The notes under the pieces: model-generated
The model's input: the letters and a program-made list of their open reading frames with translations, nothing else
Database searches by the model: none
Told to the model about the DNA's origin: nothing
Assembly (NCBI GenBank): GCA_905250025.1
Contig: CAJNOJ010000051.1
Span: forward strand, 37,121 to 101,120
Reading direction: 5' to 3'
Length of the DNA: 64,000 bases
Source: Adineta ricciae
Lineage: Eukaryota; Rotifera; Eurotatoria; Adinetida; Adinetidae
Translations under genes and position numbers: made by a program
Shown here: positions 25,101-36,807 of the stretch, piece after piece
Layout of the letters: each line of letters opens with the position of its first letter
How positions within the stretch are numbered: the first letter of the stretch is position 1

Positions 25101-27521
25101 GAAGAAAATTTATGACTTATATTGAATAGAAATAAGCACGAACAGACTCAATCTAGGCCCCCGAATGATTAGAATTATTCTTAGGACGGCAATAAATGAA
25201 TCCGAATGTGTTGATCAAATTTTACTTGGGGGGGAAATCAGTGCCTAGCAGGTCTTATTGACTCGAGATCACTGCTCGAAAGATATTTCTCGGCGAGTAT
25301 ATGTGACCCAGCATGAATGTCTTGATAATCAACAACACATGCGATGTTGAGAAAGCTTGTTTATGATTAGAAGAAGATACTTTCAAGCTAACACGATTTG
25401 CCTTCACAATAAATAGATAATGATGATGATAATTGCCTGTGAGGCTAATTCGATCAATTAAATTATTGTTTTCTAGGAAATTCGTAAGAAACTCGGTCAA
25501 AAACTACTTGTCTCAGATTTGTTGATTAAACCTGTTCAACGTATCATGCGCTATCAATTATTATTAAAAGAAATTCTCAAGTCCACTGAACGTATGGGTG
25601 ACGAGCCACGTGCAATACGTAGCGCGCTACAAGTCATGATCGAAGTTCCACAGCAGGCGAACGATATGATGAATGTCGGTCGAATAAAAGACTTGTCAAC
25701 GAATGTGCATCAATTAGGTGAACTTAAGTTACAAGATATGTTGTTGGTGAGCGAACCGATAACATCGAAAGATACGAAAGATGCAGAGAAGAAACTGAAA
25801 GAACGACGAGTATTTCTCTTTCAACAATCAATGATATTTTGTGATGAAATACCAGCGAAAGACAAATATTCGAGTCCGAATTATATTTACAAATACGAAC
25901 TCAAAGTAAAACTCAAGCAAATCAATTGATAATAACCATTAAGTAATTTTTTTCTCGCTCTAGATCAACAAATTGCAGCACAAAGAGTTCAAACGTAATA
26001 AGGAACTATGTCAATTTACATTAGTAGAAGTCGATGCGGGAAATATTCGTCGAGTTATTTGTCAATGTAAAGATGATGAACAATACGAACTATGGGTTAC
26101 TAATGTAAATAAGGTGCTTCAACGTCAGATGGATCTTATCATAGGTATGTTCCAACAAGCAGTTCTCTTTTATTAAGTTGACCGACAACGGTCGATCCAA
26201 TGAGAAAGCGTATGCACGCCTGAAAACTAATCTATCATACATTTGTGCTTATTATTTTCTCATCTGACTATGTTCTATTAGACAGAAATTAATGTTTGTT
26301 TTCTTCTTTCTAGCTCTAACTAATCCAACAGCTGCTCTACAAAAAGAGTAAGTACTCGGATAATGTATACATCGAATCAGTATGTTCTCTTCTCTTCTCT
26401 TCCAATAGTCCTCGTTCTAAATAAACTATATATTTATAAGCCAAAAACTATGTAAATAGACAAAAAAAAGACGCATCGAGCAGGAAAATTTGTAAGGATC
26501 TTCACTGAAACTGACTTTCGTTTGTTTTTTTTTTCTTATATTTATGATATCATATATGAATTTATTGCATCATTATTTTACTCTCCCCAAGCTTATTGAT
26601 CTGTTTTTCGCATGCAGTGACGTTCAAGCAACCTACCTGTTTGAATTATTTTTTAAAAAATTTTTCGTGTCTGTATGCTATATGTTCTCACATATCAATC
26701 TTAGGTTATTAACATGGGAAATACCTGAATGGAGACAATCAGGTCGTCGACATTTTTCATCGAATAACGCTGCTGTTATTCTATCATCACATTCGAACAT
26801 GTGAACTGCACATAGTTTTCCATTTGAAAAAAAAAGCAAGGATAAGAGACAGCTTGTGTGTGTGCGTGTGCATGTGAAGCTTTGATATGCGCTGCTCAAT
26901 TATTTTAATCACTAAATAAGAAACTAACTAACTTGGAATTCTCCGGAATGGACTATTGATGTTGACGATTTTTCTTCTAGGCAAGGTTCGTCCACGTTAT
27001 CGTTTACACCATCGTCCAGAAATCAAATCAAGAAGGCCATGTCTGATCGGTCCAGTACATTTTCGGAAATGTCAATTACATCTACTGCGAATAAACCAGC
27101 TGAAATTCCTCAAAAGAAAACATCTCTATCCTTTAATTTATTCGATTCAATTCTATCACGTACAACAACAAAACCGCAATCAATTCGTGCAACTAAGAAG
27201 AAGTCGCCGACGTATTTATCGTCAACGTCCTGTCCTCAGACATCTATGGAGATACCCGAACAAGTTCGATGCATATGTAATTACAATGCTATTAAAGATG
27301 ATGAAATCTGTGTACATAAAGGAGATTATGTTCAAATTTTAACTACTAGTCACGATAATCGTTGGTTCGTTCGTCATCATATACATCGAACAACTTCGAG
27401 TATCCAAGGTTGGGTACCGGGCTTTGTTCTTGGACGTCAGAATTCGAATACAAGTACAAATCTATCTGCATCAACATTGCCAAGTTCATCTCGTTCGGCA
27501 AATAGTCTTAATCAAGTCTGA
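16120..27521 (+). CDS. Trio/Kalirin-type RhoGEF consisting of SH3-DH2-PH2-SH3 only
   Basis: Sixteen exons join in phase: 16120-17448, 19788-20151, 21488-21572, 21621-21813, 21876-21926, 22563-22769, 23681-23869, 23972-24231, then the DH/PH exons 24294-26144, 26314-26347 and 26981-27521. Exon 1 encodes about 443 low-complexity residues with an acidic Asp run. Exon 2 begins an SH3 (VTIVLDDYTARSPQELTVSKGQ) that carries a His-rich insert. Exon 4 has LKNPVRRLS, close to the NPVRRLS-type element between SH3 and GEF2 in Trio/Kalirin. The DH domain shows ELIETEKEYVKDL, GRERVVFGNV, LLIKPVQRIMRYQLLLKE and NDMMNVGR. The PH follows (ERRVFLFQQSMIF to YELWVTNVNKVL), and a second SH3 (RCICNYNAIKDDEICVHKGD to GWVPGFVLG) ends the protein. 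GEF2 of Trio activates RhoA. Absent here are Sec14, spectrin repeats, GEF1 and kinase. Intron 1 is 2.3 kb. A second first exon is described separately. Confidence 0.9.
17449..19787 (+). other. Large first intron of the RhoGEF gene
   Basis: GTAAAT at 17449 to TTTAG at 19787. AT-rich, with (CAT)n near 18545 and compound triplet and purine repeats near 19161-19347. An ORF at 19474-19680 ends at a GTAATT, but its phase does not match exon 2, so I do not call it an exon. Confidence 0.6.
19161..19347 (+). repeat. Compound triplet repeat plus purine tract
   Basis: (AAG)n, (GAC)n and (TAC)n arrays abut at 19161-19204. A nearly pure AG tract lies at 19282-19347. Both lie inside RhoGEF intron 1. The purine tract is a candidate for triplex or non-B DNA, but no function is implied by the sequence alone. 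Confidence 0.8.
22337..22407 (+). CDS. Alternative first exon of the RhoGEF gene (short isoform)
   Basis: An ATG at 22337 opens 23 codons (MPGLPWTKKNRF...) ending at a consensus GTAAGT donor at 22408, phase 0. That matches the phase-0 acceptor at 22563 (NPLSKSIDNDG). A TGA lies in frame upstream with no AG between it and the ATG, so this cannot be an internal coding exon; it must be a first exon. The product would lack the 443-residue low-complexity head and the first SH3 but keep DH-PH-SH3, comparable to the short GEF2 isoforms known for Trio and Kalirin. Its promoter would lie in the intron 21927-22336. Confidence 0.65.
24780..25476 (+). other. Intron inside the DH domain of the RhoGEF gene
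   Basis: About 700 bp between the exon ending YHDYFE and the exon starting EIRKKLGQK, the longest intron within the GEF domain. Contains no recognisable coding sequence. Confidence 0.6.
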
Positions 27522-28083
27522 GTTGAACACGAAGGTCTCTATCGATGTGTTCACATAATGAGGGTACGAATCTTTGTATTTGAGCAGCAGTCAAGTCTCG
27601 TTTTTCAATTGATTTTTTCCTCTGTATATCATCTTTTTTTGTCAATTTGCAAACAAAAAAAAAACAACGATGTATATGGATGTCATTGTGTGGTTTTCTT
27701 TTCTTCTACTTCTTCTTTTCTTCATTGCTCCGTATTCTCTATCACAGCTCATACAAATCTGTTGTTTGATTTCTCTGTTATTTTTGTTCCGACTAAATAA
27801 TTTCAATGATGATCGATTAAAATATAAGATTGAATGAAAAGATAATCCGACGACCTTGACATCTAGGCAGAGATGACTGATATCGATGTAATCGTACTTC
27901 ATTCGGACATTCGTTTTTCTTCTTCTCGACTTTCGATATCTACGCATGTGTATATCTTCATCCACGTCATCATGTCGTTACCTCGATCGAATCACCAAAT
28001 AAAATCGTTCGTACCGATGATGTATTTATTCAGAAAAAAAAAGAGAAACAACACTAGACATCGAAGTGTACTTGTGATTGTTC
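27522..28083. other. Spacer between the RhoGEF and SOD genes
   Basis: T-rich 3' region of the RhoGEF gene followed by the SOD promoter area. No further coding sequence seen. Confidence 0.45.
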
Positions 28084-28929
28084 ATGATGATTTCTGCTGC
28101 CATTGTTTTTCTCATTACCTTCGCCGGTGTTTATTCACAAACGACTCTTACTCTTCCACCGTTACCATACGCATACAATGCACTTGAACCTGTTCTTTCC
28201 GAGAAATTGATGCATTTGCATCATGACAAGCATTTTTTTGCTTATACCAACAAGACCAACATGGTGCTTAGACTTCTGTGCAATGAAACCAAAGACGGCG
28301 ATAAATTAAAGGAAATCGGAAATCTTCCAATCGAAATCATTCTTACACGATTAGGTGAATTACCTGAAACTTATGCTCTTTCGTTACGACACAATGGTGG
28401 TGGTTATATCAATCACAAGTTATTTTTTTCGCTATTGAAAGCACCAACTGCCACAGCTGCAGAAAACAAACCAACCGGAGTGTTTCTTGAAGCTTTAGAA
28501 AAAAGTTTCGGTTCCTTCGATAAATTCCGTGAATTGTTCTCGGCTGCATCAGTCAACCTCTTCGGCTCCGGTTGGGTCTGGCTCTACATTGATGCACGTA
28601 CGAAGACGCTCGTCTTGAACTTTACCGCCAACCAAGATAATCCGTGAGTTGCATTCTTTTCTAACCAATAAGCTCAATTATCTCTTTCTAGAATCATGTT
28701 CGACAAGAACCATTTCGTCATCATGGGAATTGATCTCTGGGAACATGGTTCGTACTTTTATTGATAATTGATAATGATTTATCTCTTATCTGTTATCTCC
28801 GTTTTAGCTTATTATCCAGTTTACGAAAATCGTCGGGCTGAATACGTCGAAAACTTCTGGCGTCTTGTCAACTGGCCTGTAGTTAGTCAACGTTACATCG
28901 AAAGTCAAACGAAACGCAGCGATTTATAG
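28084..28929 (+). CDS. Secreted manganese/iron-type superoxide dismutase
   Basis: Three exons (28084-28643, 28692-28747, 28808-28929) encode about 245 residues. A signal peptide (MMISAAIVFLITFAGVYSQ) replaces the mitochondrial presequence usual for animal Mn-SOD. The SOD fold then follows: LPPLPYAYNALEPVLS, the first metal His in LHHDKHFFAYTN, the second in NGGGYINHKLF, and the Asp/His pair in GIDLWEHAYYPVYENRR. All four metal ligands, the gateway Tyr and the active-site Gln (NQD) are present, so activity is plausible. Deviations from the animal consensus: the residue after KH is Phe instead of His, NGGGH is NGGGY, and the Trp after NHxxF is Phe. The enzyme would dismutate superoxide in the secretory pathway or outside the cell, where animals normally use Cu/Zn-SOD. 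The start is the first ATG; an upstream TTG is not used. AATAAA lies at 29008. Confidence 0.9.
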
Positions 28930-29007
28930 ATGAACAAACGTCGCTTATGATCCCACTTTTTAGCTTTAGTTTTTGAGAGATAGTTATCTCAGTTGAGGTT
29001 TTCTTTA

Positions 29008-29013
29008 AATAAA
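29008..29013 (+). terminator. Polyadenylation signal of the SOD gene
   Basis: AATAAA 79 bases after the SOD stop and 28 bases before the end of the convergent GH32 gene. Confidence 0.6.
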
Positions 29014-29040
29014 AATAAGTTTCAAAAAAGACAAAGTTTT

Positions 29041-30865
29041 TCAAAGAGAAAAAAGCATAAGTTCAAGATAGTTAATGAATATTTCATGACCATCAACAGA
29101 TATGTCAATTTGATAACCAGAATCTTTCGGGAAGATTAACGATGTCATGGTATATTTTCCTTCATTTACAAATAGTTCTATCGAACAGCGATCGATGATC
29201 AGTTGTAACTGAAGTCTTCCGGTGATTAATGTTTCTCTGTCTAGATTCATGTTGAACTGAACAGGATAAGATGAATAGAAATCAGTAAGTCCAGAACGTG
29301 ATCGATCGAGTTCAATTTGATTTTTTTCACCAATATAACTGACTTGTGTATATTCGCTTTTATCGGAGTTCTCGCGAAATTTCAAATGAATAGTTGTTGC
29401 TTTTGTGATTTTATGCAATTCAATGTTGAACATGTAAACGTCGCGAGACATATTGAGAACCATATTCGAGAGTTTCTCATGATAATACGTAATTAATCGT
29501 TTCGAATAACGAATGAGTTCTTGAACGGGTGTCTGTCGCAGATGATATCTGTTGGTGTATGAATTGAGATCAAGTTGTAACTGACGTGGGATCGTCATTT
29601 GTCCTCGCCATAACGGCGCTGTTGGTAAACTGTTCGCATATTGCCAATTACTCATCCAAGAGATCAGTATTTGTCGTCTATCGTATCCTGGAATATTGTG
29701 AAAGGTAATTCCCGCGTAGAAATCAGGCCCGTAATCGAGCCAGTTAATAGTTTCAGGTGGCTGGATGTTGTGAAATTCATTTCCATCAAATGTGCCAATG
29801 AAATATTGCATACCTGAACCACCAGCTGGCGCATTACGTTGTACTGATACTAGCAAAACCCATAGACTAGTGCGATTCTTCAGAGTTCTTTGAGGAAATT
29901 CGATCAAATCAGGACATTCCCATGTACCACCATGTGAGCCATCAGTAAGCCCAAACCGAGACATAAGTGACCAATGAATAAGATCTGACGATCTGTAGAA
30001 CTGAACATGATCACCACCTGTCAGAACAAGAATCCAAGAGGAAGTTAGAATGTGATAGAAAACTTTAGGATCACGAAATGGCCGGCGAACTACTTGATCA
30101 CTGAGTCTGTCAGCAGCGGAAACATTATTATACATGGGAATGATTGGATTCGATGAATATTTTGTCCACGTACGTCCTAAACAATAGAATATTTTAGATT
30201 CAATCACGATAAGTGCTCTTACCTCGATCGAGACTATATGCCATATGTTGTTCTTGCCATCGTTGCTTTTGCCATGTATATATCGCAATCATTGGATGTG
30301 TGCTCATATTCTTTTGAAAGCCTGTAGTATTTTTCCAATCAATTACAACCGAACCAGACCAAATACCAACGACATCATCCTCCGGTTCGATAGCGATCGG
30401 CAATTCTGTCCATGCAATTAAATCTTCACTAACCGAATGACCCCAGTGCATATTCACCGACATAGGTGTATGCGGATTATGTTGGTAGAACAAATGCCAT
30501 TCGCCGTCGTAGAAAACAAGTCCGTTTGGATCATTAATCCAGTTTTTACTCGGAGAAAAATGAACTAATGGACGATGTTGATGTGAAGGTACTCGATTAG
30601 CTAACTACAATACATGCAAAACGGAAGAATTCCCTACGAAACTCATCTTACAGTTTTAAGATCGTTCGAAGATGATGGTTTGAATGTACTAAATGATGAT
30701 AGACTTATACGTATGATCGATAATTTCATAGACAAATGTTTACTCTCGTGTTTTGTAATGAGCTGTCGCAACTCTCAAAATGAAAACTGTCATACAGAGA
30801 AGCACTATTTTCACAATGGTCGCTTGCGATAAATTATTAACCACGTAATTACTATTCCCAACCAT
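29041..30865 (-). CDS. Glycoside hydrolase family 32 (levanase/invertase-like)
   Basis: Four exons (30865-30744, 30688-30652, 30604-30223, 30176-29041) join in phase to 558 residues. The N-terminus has a hydrophobic signal sequence or anchor (IVKIVLLCMTVFILRVATA) after about 19 residues. The GH32 five-blade propeller follows with all three catalytic motifs: WINDPNG (nucleophile Asp), RDP (transition-state Asp) and ECPDL (acid/base Glu). Family-typical HFSPSKNW, YQHNP, WSGSVV, DYGPDFYAG, SWMSNWQYAN and WRGQMTIPR are present. The C-terminal beta-sandwich ends around IELFVNEGKYTMTS. GH32 enzymes hydrolyse beta-fructofuranosyl linkages in sucrose, inulin or levan. The closest style is bacterial levanase. 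Animals outside a few insect lineages lack GH32, so acquisition from a bacterium followed by gain of introns is the likely history. It is convergent with the SOD gene, 111 bp apart. The N-terminal two exons are less certain than the rest. Confidence 0.88.
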
Positions 30866-32322
30866 ATACCACAATCCCTTAAAGAGAACAGTTTTTCAAT
30901 AGAGATTCGAATATGAAAAAAAGTTCATTACAACAAGAATTCTATGCATTAGCTTAGAAACGCGCAGAGCCAATTGCTTCGTGATCATAGCTAAATGTGA
31001 CTATACCGTATCTACTATTCTTTATCATTCATTCAGGTCAATATATCTCGTCGCGAAGTACGACACGGATGACCAGGTTGATAGCTTGACAACGAACGCA
31101 TACGAATGAAATTGCACGTACCTTACTTGTATCAGAAGACGATGTTTTTCTCAAGGAAACGACACACAAGTGCGCATGGTGAACAGATCTTTTTCTATTT
31201 GTGTAACTATGGGAAAGAAAGAAAAAGAAATTGAGTTAACACTTTCAAGTGTCGATATACTTCCAATTACTTATCGTTTTCTTTTCACCATACCCTTGCA
31301 TACACAACTTTTTCCGAATGAAAACCACAAGGTTTTGTTCACTATGACTAGGATTTTCCCGTCGGTGAAAATCTTCTCCGTATCAAGATGTCGCTAGTTG
31401 AAAGAAAATTGAATTAAAATAATTGAATCTGTTTTGAATAGAAAACAAAAAAGAATAATCAAATCACGGTAAGAATGATGAAAATATGATTGTTCGATGT
31501 ATCTTATACTCAAACGCAAACAAGGCTATTTGATAGGTTCATTTCTTCTCGTATTTTCTTTGTGTTTTTGTTCTAAAAACTGGCGATGTACTGGCACTGC
31601 TAATTGAAGTCAATAAGTCAAGTTCTATGTTTACAATAACGCTTTTCGCTTCTTCCGAATAAGATTCGAACTGTTCAAACGTCACCGATTAGAAATTCTT
31701 TTAATTAGACAAATAAATTTTCTTCGAGTTCAATTTCACTAACAGTTTTCCTTTTCTCACCTTTTCCCGATGCATAAAATATGATTGTTGACTATCTGTC
31801 ATAGTTGTTCTCTTTCCAAAGGTAAGTGAAAGCAGCAATGCTCCAGTCGCATTGACGCTGACTAGTTGATTTCGAGCGATTAACTTTGCGCAGATCGAGT
31901 ACGTCTGATTAGTCATTAATTTTCGCCAAAGATCAATGTCAACATGTGATTAATGAATTAGTTTTTATGTCAATAGTTATATCGACTTCTGATTGCACTG
32001 AACTATGAAAAGAATGAATTGAGTGAGGAGAAAATGTCCTTTTCATTAGGAGATGCATGTTCTATAAATAGAACACTCGTACTTCTGTTTTCCTAACTCT
32101 TAACAGATGTAAATATTGCCGAAGAACTAGCCTATAGAGATTAGTTTCAATGGAACTTATGCATTCATATCGAAGAAATCAATTCTGAGGAAGAGAACAG
32201 AAGAAACCCATGTTCTTGTCAGATATTATCCCATGATACATGTAAGATCTCTTTCGTATAGTGGAAGTTAATCATCGGATCGCTTTGTTCTAGATTTGTT
32301 TTATTGATAATCAGTTTAGAGA
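30866..32322. other. Intergenic region upstream of GH32 and Rap1
   Basis: About 1.45 kb between divergent genes. No coding region, RNA or repeat recognised. The last bases before Rap1 contain a TAATCAG acceptor-like site 8 bases before the ATG. Confidence 0.45.
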
Positions 32323-33265
32323 ATGCGTGAGTACAAAATTGTCGTGCTTGGTAGCGGAGGTGTTGGTAAATCGGCGTTGACAGTGCAATTTGTTCAAGGA
32401 TTATTCGTTGAAAAGTACGATCCTACGGTAAGAAAACATTTCTGACTTGTTGTATATCAATCGCTTGTGTCTCCCTCTTATTGATCAGATCGAAGATAGT
32501 TATCGAAAACAAGTCGAAGTTGATGGACAACAATGCATGCTGTAAGTTTTGATGATTAAAAAAAACACAAGATACATTAAGATCTATTCGAATATTTATT
32601 CTAGTGAAATTCTGGATACTGCTGGAACGGTAAATTGCCTTTCATCGTTCGATATGCTGCTGATGATTCTCTGTTATCATTTAGGAACAATTCACTGCCA
32701 TGCGAGATTTGTACATGAAAAACGGTCAAGGTTTCGTTCTTGTCTATTCAATAACTGCTCAATCAACATACAATGATCTTGTTGATTTACGTGATACGAT
32801 TCTCAAAGTGAAAGATACAGCTGATGTAAGTCAAATGACTTGTTTCTTTCGTCGGTATATCATGTGATATTCTCTTCTTTTTTTCATAGGTACCAATGGT
32901 ATTAGTCGGTAACAAATGCGATCTTGAAGATGAACGTGTCGTGGGAAAAGAAGTCGGGCAAACCTTGGCGAGAAATTGGGGTTCAACATTTCTTGAAACA
33001 TCAGCTAAACAAAAGATAAACGTGAATGAAGTAAGTCATTTGCTCCAATCGAAGATTTCAAAGCAACTTTTTATCCAACTAGATCTTTTTCGATCTTGTT
33101 CGTCAAATCAATAAACGCACACCAGTTAACAAAGATAAAAAAATGAAAAGTAAAAATCCCAATCCATCTGTATCAAGTGGCAAATTTGATATGCATGGTG
33201 TACCTGCTGATCCCTCACATGCAACATCGAATGGCAATAACCAAGGCTGTTGTGTGCTTTTATAA
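32323..33265 (+). CDS. RAP1: Rap1 small GTPase
   Basis: Six exons (32323-32427, 32489-32541, 32605-32629, 32685-32825, 32890-33030, 33083-33265) encode about 215 residues. The P-loop is GSGGVGKSA; the effector loop [12 protein letters not shown] is the Ras/Rap core effector. The switch II start is LDTAGTEQF, with Thr where Ras has Gln61; this Thr61 is the Rap hallmark and explains dependence on dedicated RapGAPs. NKCDLEDER and ETSAK are the base-specificity motifs. The C-terminus carries lysines and ends CCVLL, a CaaX box with terminal Leu, predicting geranylgeranylation and membrane attachment. Rap1 controls integrin and cadherin adhesion downstream of Epac/C3G-type GEFs. A linker of about 25 residues before the CaaX box ([20 protein letters not shown]) makes it longer than vertebrate Rap1. 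Confidence 0.93.
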
Positions 33266-33940
33266 AACAAAATCTCCAAATATACACATAGATCTACTAC
33301 TGGCAATCATATGCTTTCTTTCTTCATGGGCTTATTATTATTTTCTTTTCTCCTTTTTTTTTCTTGGTGTCTGTTCGTTTTTCTTATCTGTCTAGTCAAA
33401 ACATGAAAATTTTTGTTTACATCTGATCGATCGTATAAACTAAGATAACAAAATCAAATGATTTTAGACAAAGAATGTCCCTCTCTCGATATTGCTCAAC
33501 ATGAGACTAAATTTATGAATGAAACCAGTATTGAATTCTCTTGTTTGTTTTCGTTTTGCTCTCCTATCTCTCTTCTTGTTTTTCTCTCGTTTTCTCAATC
33601 GAATTTAGCTACCGTTATACAATGCATCCAAATCTCTCTTTCTCTCTCAATTCACTATTTTTCTTCTCCTCAGCTCTGAATTTGTATGTAGATGAAATCC
33701 AACAACACGATATCATAATAAAAACGAAAAGAGCTTTAGCAGATTTGATATACGAACCCGCTTGTCAGTCCTGTCTTCCATGATTAATCATGAAAAAGAC
33801 AAATACTTTCTGACAACTTCCAGATATACGTGCAAAATACAAACGATCATTGACCTTTCGCATTTCTGCTATTTGTCATTGATTTGACTGACACATGATG
33901 ATTCAATTCAGTTTTATTGACGAATTCAGTTATATACAAA
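33266..33940. other. Spacer between convergent Rap1 and PPEF genes
   Basis: Mostly T-rich Rap1 3' UTR followed by the PPEF 3' end. No gene recognised. Confidence 0.45.
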
Positions 33941-36807
33941 TCAACTAGCTCGTTTTCGATTGATATCATCCGCGCCGACAATGCGGAATGCTTCGAGAAA
34001 CTCGTTGAAATCAATAACACCATTCTTATCGAGATCAATACTTGATGCTAAATCCATGATTTGTTTTTCATCAAATGTTGATCCATTGTGATTGCCGAGA
34101 AACACACATACGTCGGTGAATTCTTTCATGGAAATGACGCCTAGAAAATCGGATTCCGAATCGCGAAAATCCATGAACTATGTTCCTTACCTGAATTATC
34201 TTGATCGATAGCTCGAAAGACTGTTTCAAGTAGGTCTTTGTTACGGTATATCGCTTGACATAAACTTTCTCTTCTCTAAATTTAAGAAAACAGTTCGATG
34301 ACAAAGAAATCAAGTCAACTTACACTTGTCAATTTCGAATTGAGTGCGCATTGTAATTCCTGCGAGCGAAATGTTGTTTCATACAGAACCGAGCCATCAG
34401 GATCGATATCAACCAGACGTGATTTCAACGTTCGCCATGGTAATTGCAATTCCAGCACGTGGGTGACAATATCACACCAGTCATTCAATAGGATACGCCC
34501 TAAATTGAATATTTTCCGTTAGAAGAAAATGATTGTACCCGAGAATATCAAGGTTTTTCTTTGAGACAAAATTGGATATTCTTCTTATCATTGGATACTG
34601 TGTAACCTTGCATATCTCATTATTCTAATTTAAAAATTAGACAGTCATTTCCGTTTTTAAGTGTGATATATTGAGAATGGTCATGCAACCCGTTAAGAAT
34701 TCTTATAGTCAAGCAATTAGATAGAAGATGGCGAGAATTTCTTACCAGTTCGGTTCGGATCTTTGAGGAGAAATTCTTTCATCAATCGACTTTTATTTGC
34801 ACTGAATTTTTCCAGAAGATTTCGGAGCGCTTGCTCTTCAACATACGACACTCTATTACGAAAGAAACAGTCGATTTTCTCCTGTTAGATTTGTCTGGTT
34901 TCACAGACCTTTCCCAAAGTGTCAACGGTTTAATTGTCGTTTTCGTTGCCATGAATTGTACGATTGCTGGTGATTGGTTCTTGGAAATCTTCACATAGGC
35001 ACCGCGATTGCTGCCCGCTGCATAGTAATTTGATGCGGAAAATATTGTTAGCACCTAGAAATTAGAAGCGCTCACATCCAATAATGACAAATTAGAGAAG
35101 CATGAGAAAGGAAACCTTTTTATCATGACAATAATCAAAACCATCTTCTTTACATTCATGTGACCGAATTAGCAAACTCCATTTATGTTTTTCTAGGATC
35201 TTTTCAGTTATATCTGGTCCCCAGTAACATCCACCACCGCGGTAAGTGTTCGCTTCACAACCGTTCGTTTGCTTCGGATCACTCCAGAGCAAATCGAGCA
35301 TTTGTCTCCATTCGAGTAGTTGTTCATTGGAAAGACCGTCGATTTGACATCGTTCATCATTTTCGGGTATGATGAAACTTGGACTCAGAATTGAAACGTA
35401 CTAAACATCAACAAGAAGATCGATTTGACACGACTAAGTGCACTCGAACAGACTTTATTTCGTTTGACTTGATTGATTTTGCTCAAATCGGTTATATCAC
35501 TGATACCACCATGAGCGACAAAGATGTGATCATCAATTAAACTTGCTACAGGCATCCAACTATAGATGTTTTCAAATAAATGCAAAAGTTTCGTCGATTG
35601 TGATTTGTATTTGCGAATGATTTCTTTCATAAAGCCATATCTAAGCAAACAATGAGTAATAAACTTGTTTTACGAGAGATGCATACCTTAGATTCAGTAC
35701 GTGATCTTCATGATTTCCTCTGTTAATGTAAACATTATTCGGATAGACAATAAAAGCAACACTGATCAATAGAAATAGTTCCATGCTGTGAGATCCGCGA
35801 TCGACAATATCACCATTGAATATATAAGGATTTTCATTCGATGGCAAACCGTTCTAGATAACGTATGATAAATATCGAATTTTGAATGCAAATGGTGACA
35901 GTTACCTTATGGAAGATTAACATTAAGTCAGATAAGTTACCATGGAGATCGCCGACGACCGTTACAAATGTTGAGTGATGCGTAGAAACAATATTTACAT
36001 TTGGCAAACGTTTGAGTATCTTTCGGACTTCATGCAAAATTAATAGGACGTAATGCGCATGAAGAGACTTGAATGAGAAAGAGATCAAGAAAGTTCTTTC
36101 GAGTGAAGATCATTCTGTTTACTTCTCCTCGTTGGAAAGCTAGAATTAATGACTCGAATTGTTCTTTATTAATCGGAAGTTGAATATGCGGTCCCTTATA
36201 TGATGGCTCAACAAAGACTGTATCTGGTCCAGTGATATTGACTAATTCGATATCTTCAGCTAGAAAGATAAGTGATAAATGTACAAACTATCAGCACTGA
36301 ATTGTAGAGTGTGTTTTTACCTGCACCGCTTAGACTAGAAGTTCGCCGTAGAACTTTGGCCACAACGAGTGCATCGCGCGGATTTTTCGTCACTGCTTGC
36401 ATGAGATCCAAGAAGAAATTGTACAACTATCAGAAGCAGAGACATTCGTTCGAAGAAGAAAGATGATTACTTGATTGTTTACCTTAAGTTGATCTTGTTC
36501 GCCGGCATATTCAATATTTTGATAGATCGTCCATGCTGCCTTCCGGCGTATTTCGAAATGAGCTTGTCTTCGTCGAAACCATGATTGAATAATAACAACA
36601 GCCGCTAACGCTATGAATAGAATAATTAAGCTATTTCATTGCTGTGAGAAAACAAAACATACTTAGATCGGACTTTTTATTCTTTACTTTAACTCTTGCC
36701 GGAGCCGACACCGGTGGCGGTATTGCAGGTGCTGAAATTGGTGCAACGCTTCGATTGGGTTTATTTGTCGGCGGGCAACAAAAACAGATCAAACGTTCGC
36801 AAAACAT
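33941..36807 (-). CDS. PPEF/RdgC-type Ser/Thr phosphatase with EF-hands
   Basis: A multi-exon minus-strand gene. The N-terminus [13 protein letters not shown] is cysteine-rich (possible palmitoylation), followed by a proline-rich spacer. Next comes an IQ motif ([21 protein letters not shown], about 36540-36610), the family's calmodulin-binding site, then [20 protein letters not shown] typical of PPEF. The PPP catalytic core shows [32 protein letters not shown] and SHECKEDG, with metal and phosphate ligands intact. The CYWGPD substrate loop and [12 protein letters not shown] complete the core. The C-terminus has two EF-hand loops ([13 protein letters not shown] and [13 protein letters not shown]) with calcium-liganding residues. 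RdgC dephosphorylates rhodopsin in fly photoreceptors; PPEFs act in sensory neurons. A longer N-terminus from 36891 is possible. The family is animal-typical; symbol left blank because PPEF1/2 cannot be separated. Confidence 0.9.

Noticed and set aside
26544-26804. ORF between PH and SH3 exons of the RhoGEF
   Set aside because: Lies wholly in an intron with good flanking splice sites; hydrophobic AT-rich translation only.
28078-28083. SOD start two codons upstream (TTG)
   Set aside because: TTG is not a likely start in a nuclear animal gene; the following ATG begins a clean signal peptide.
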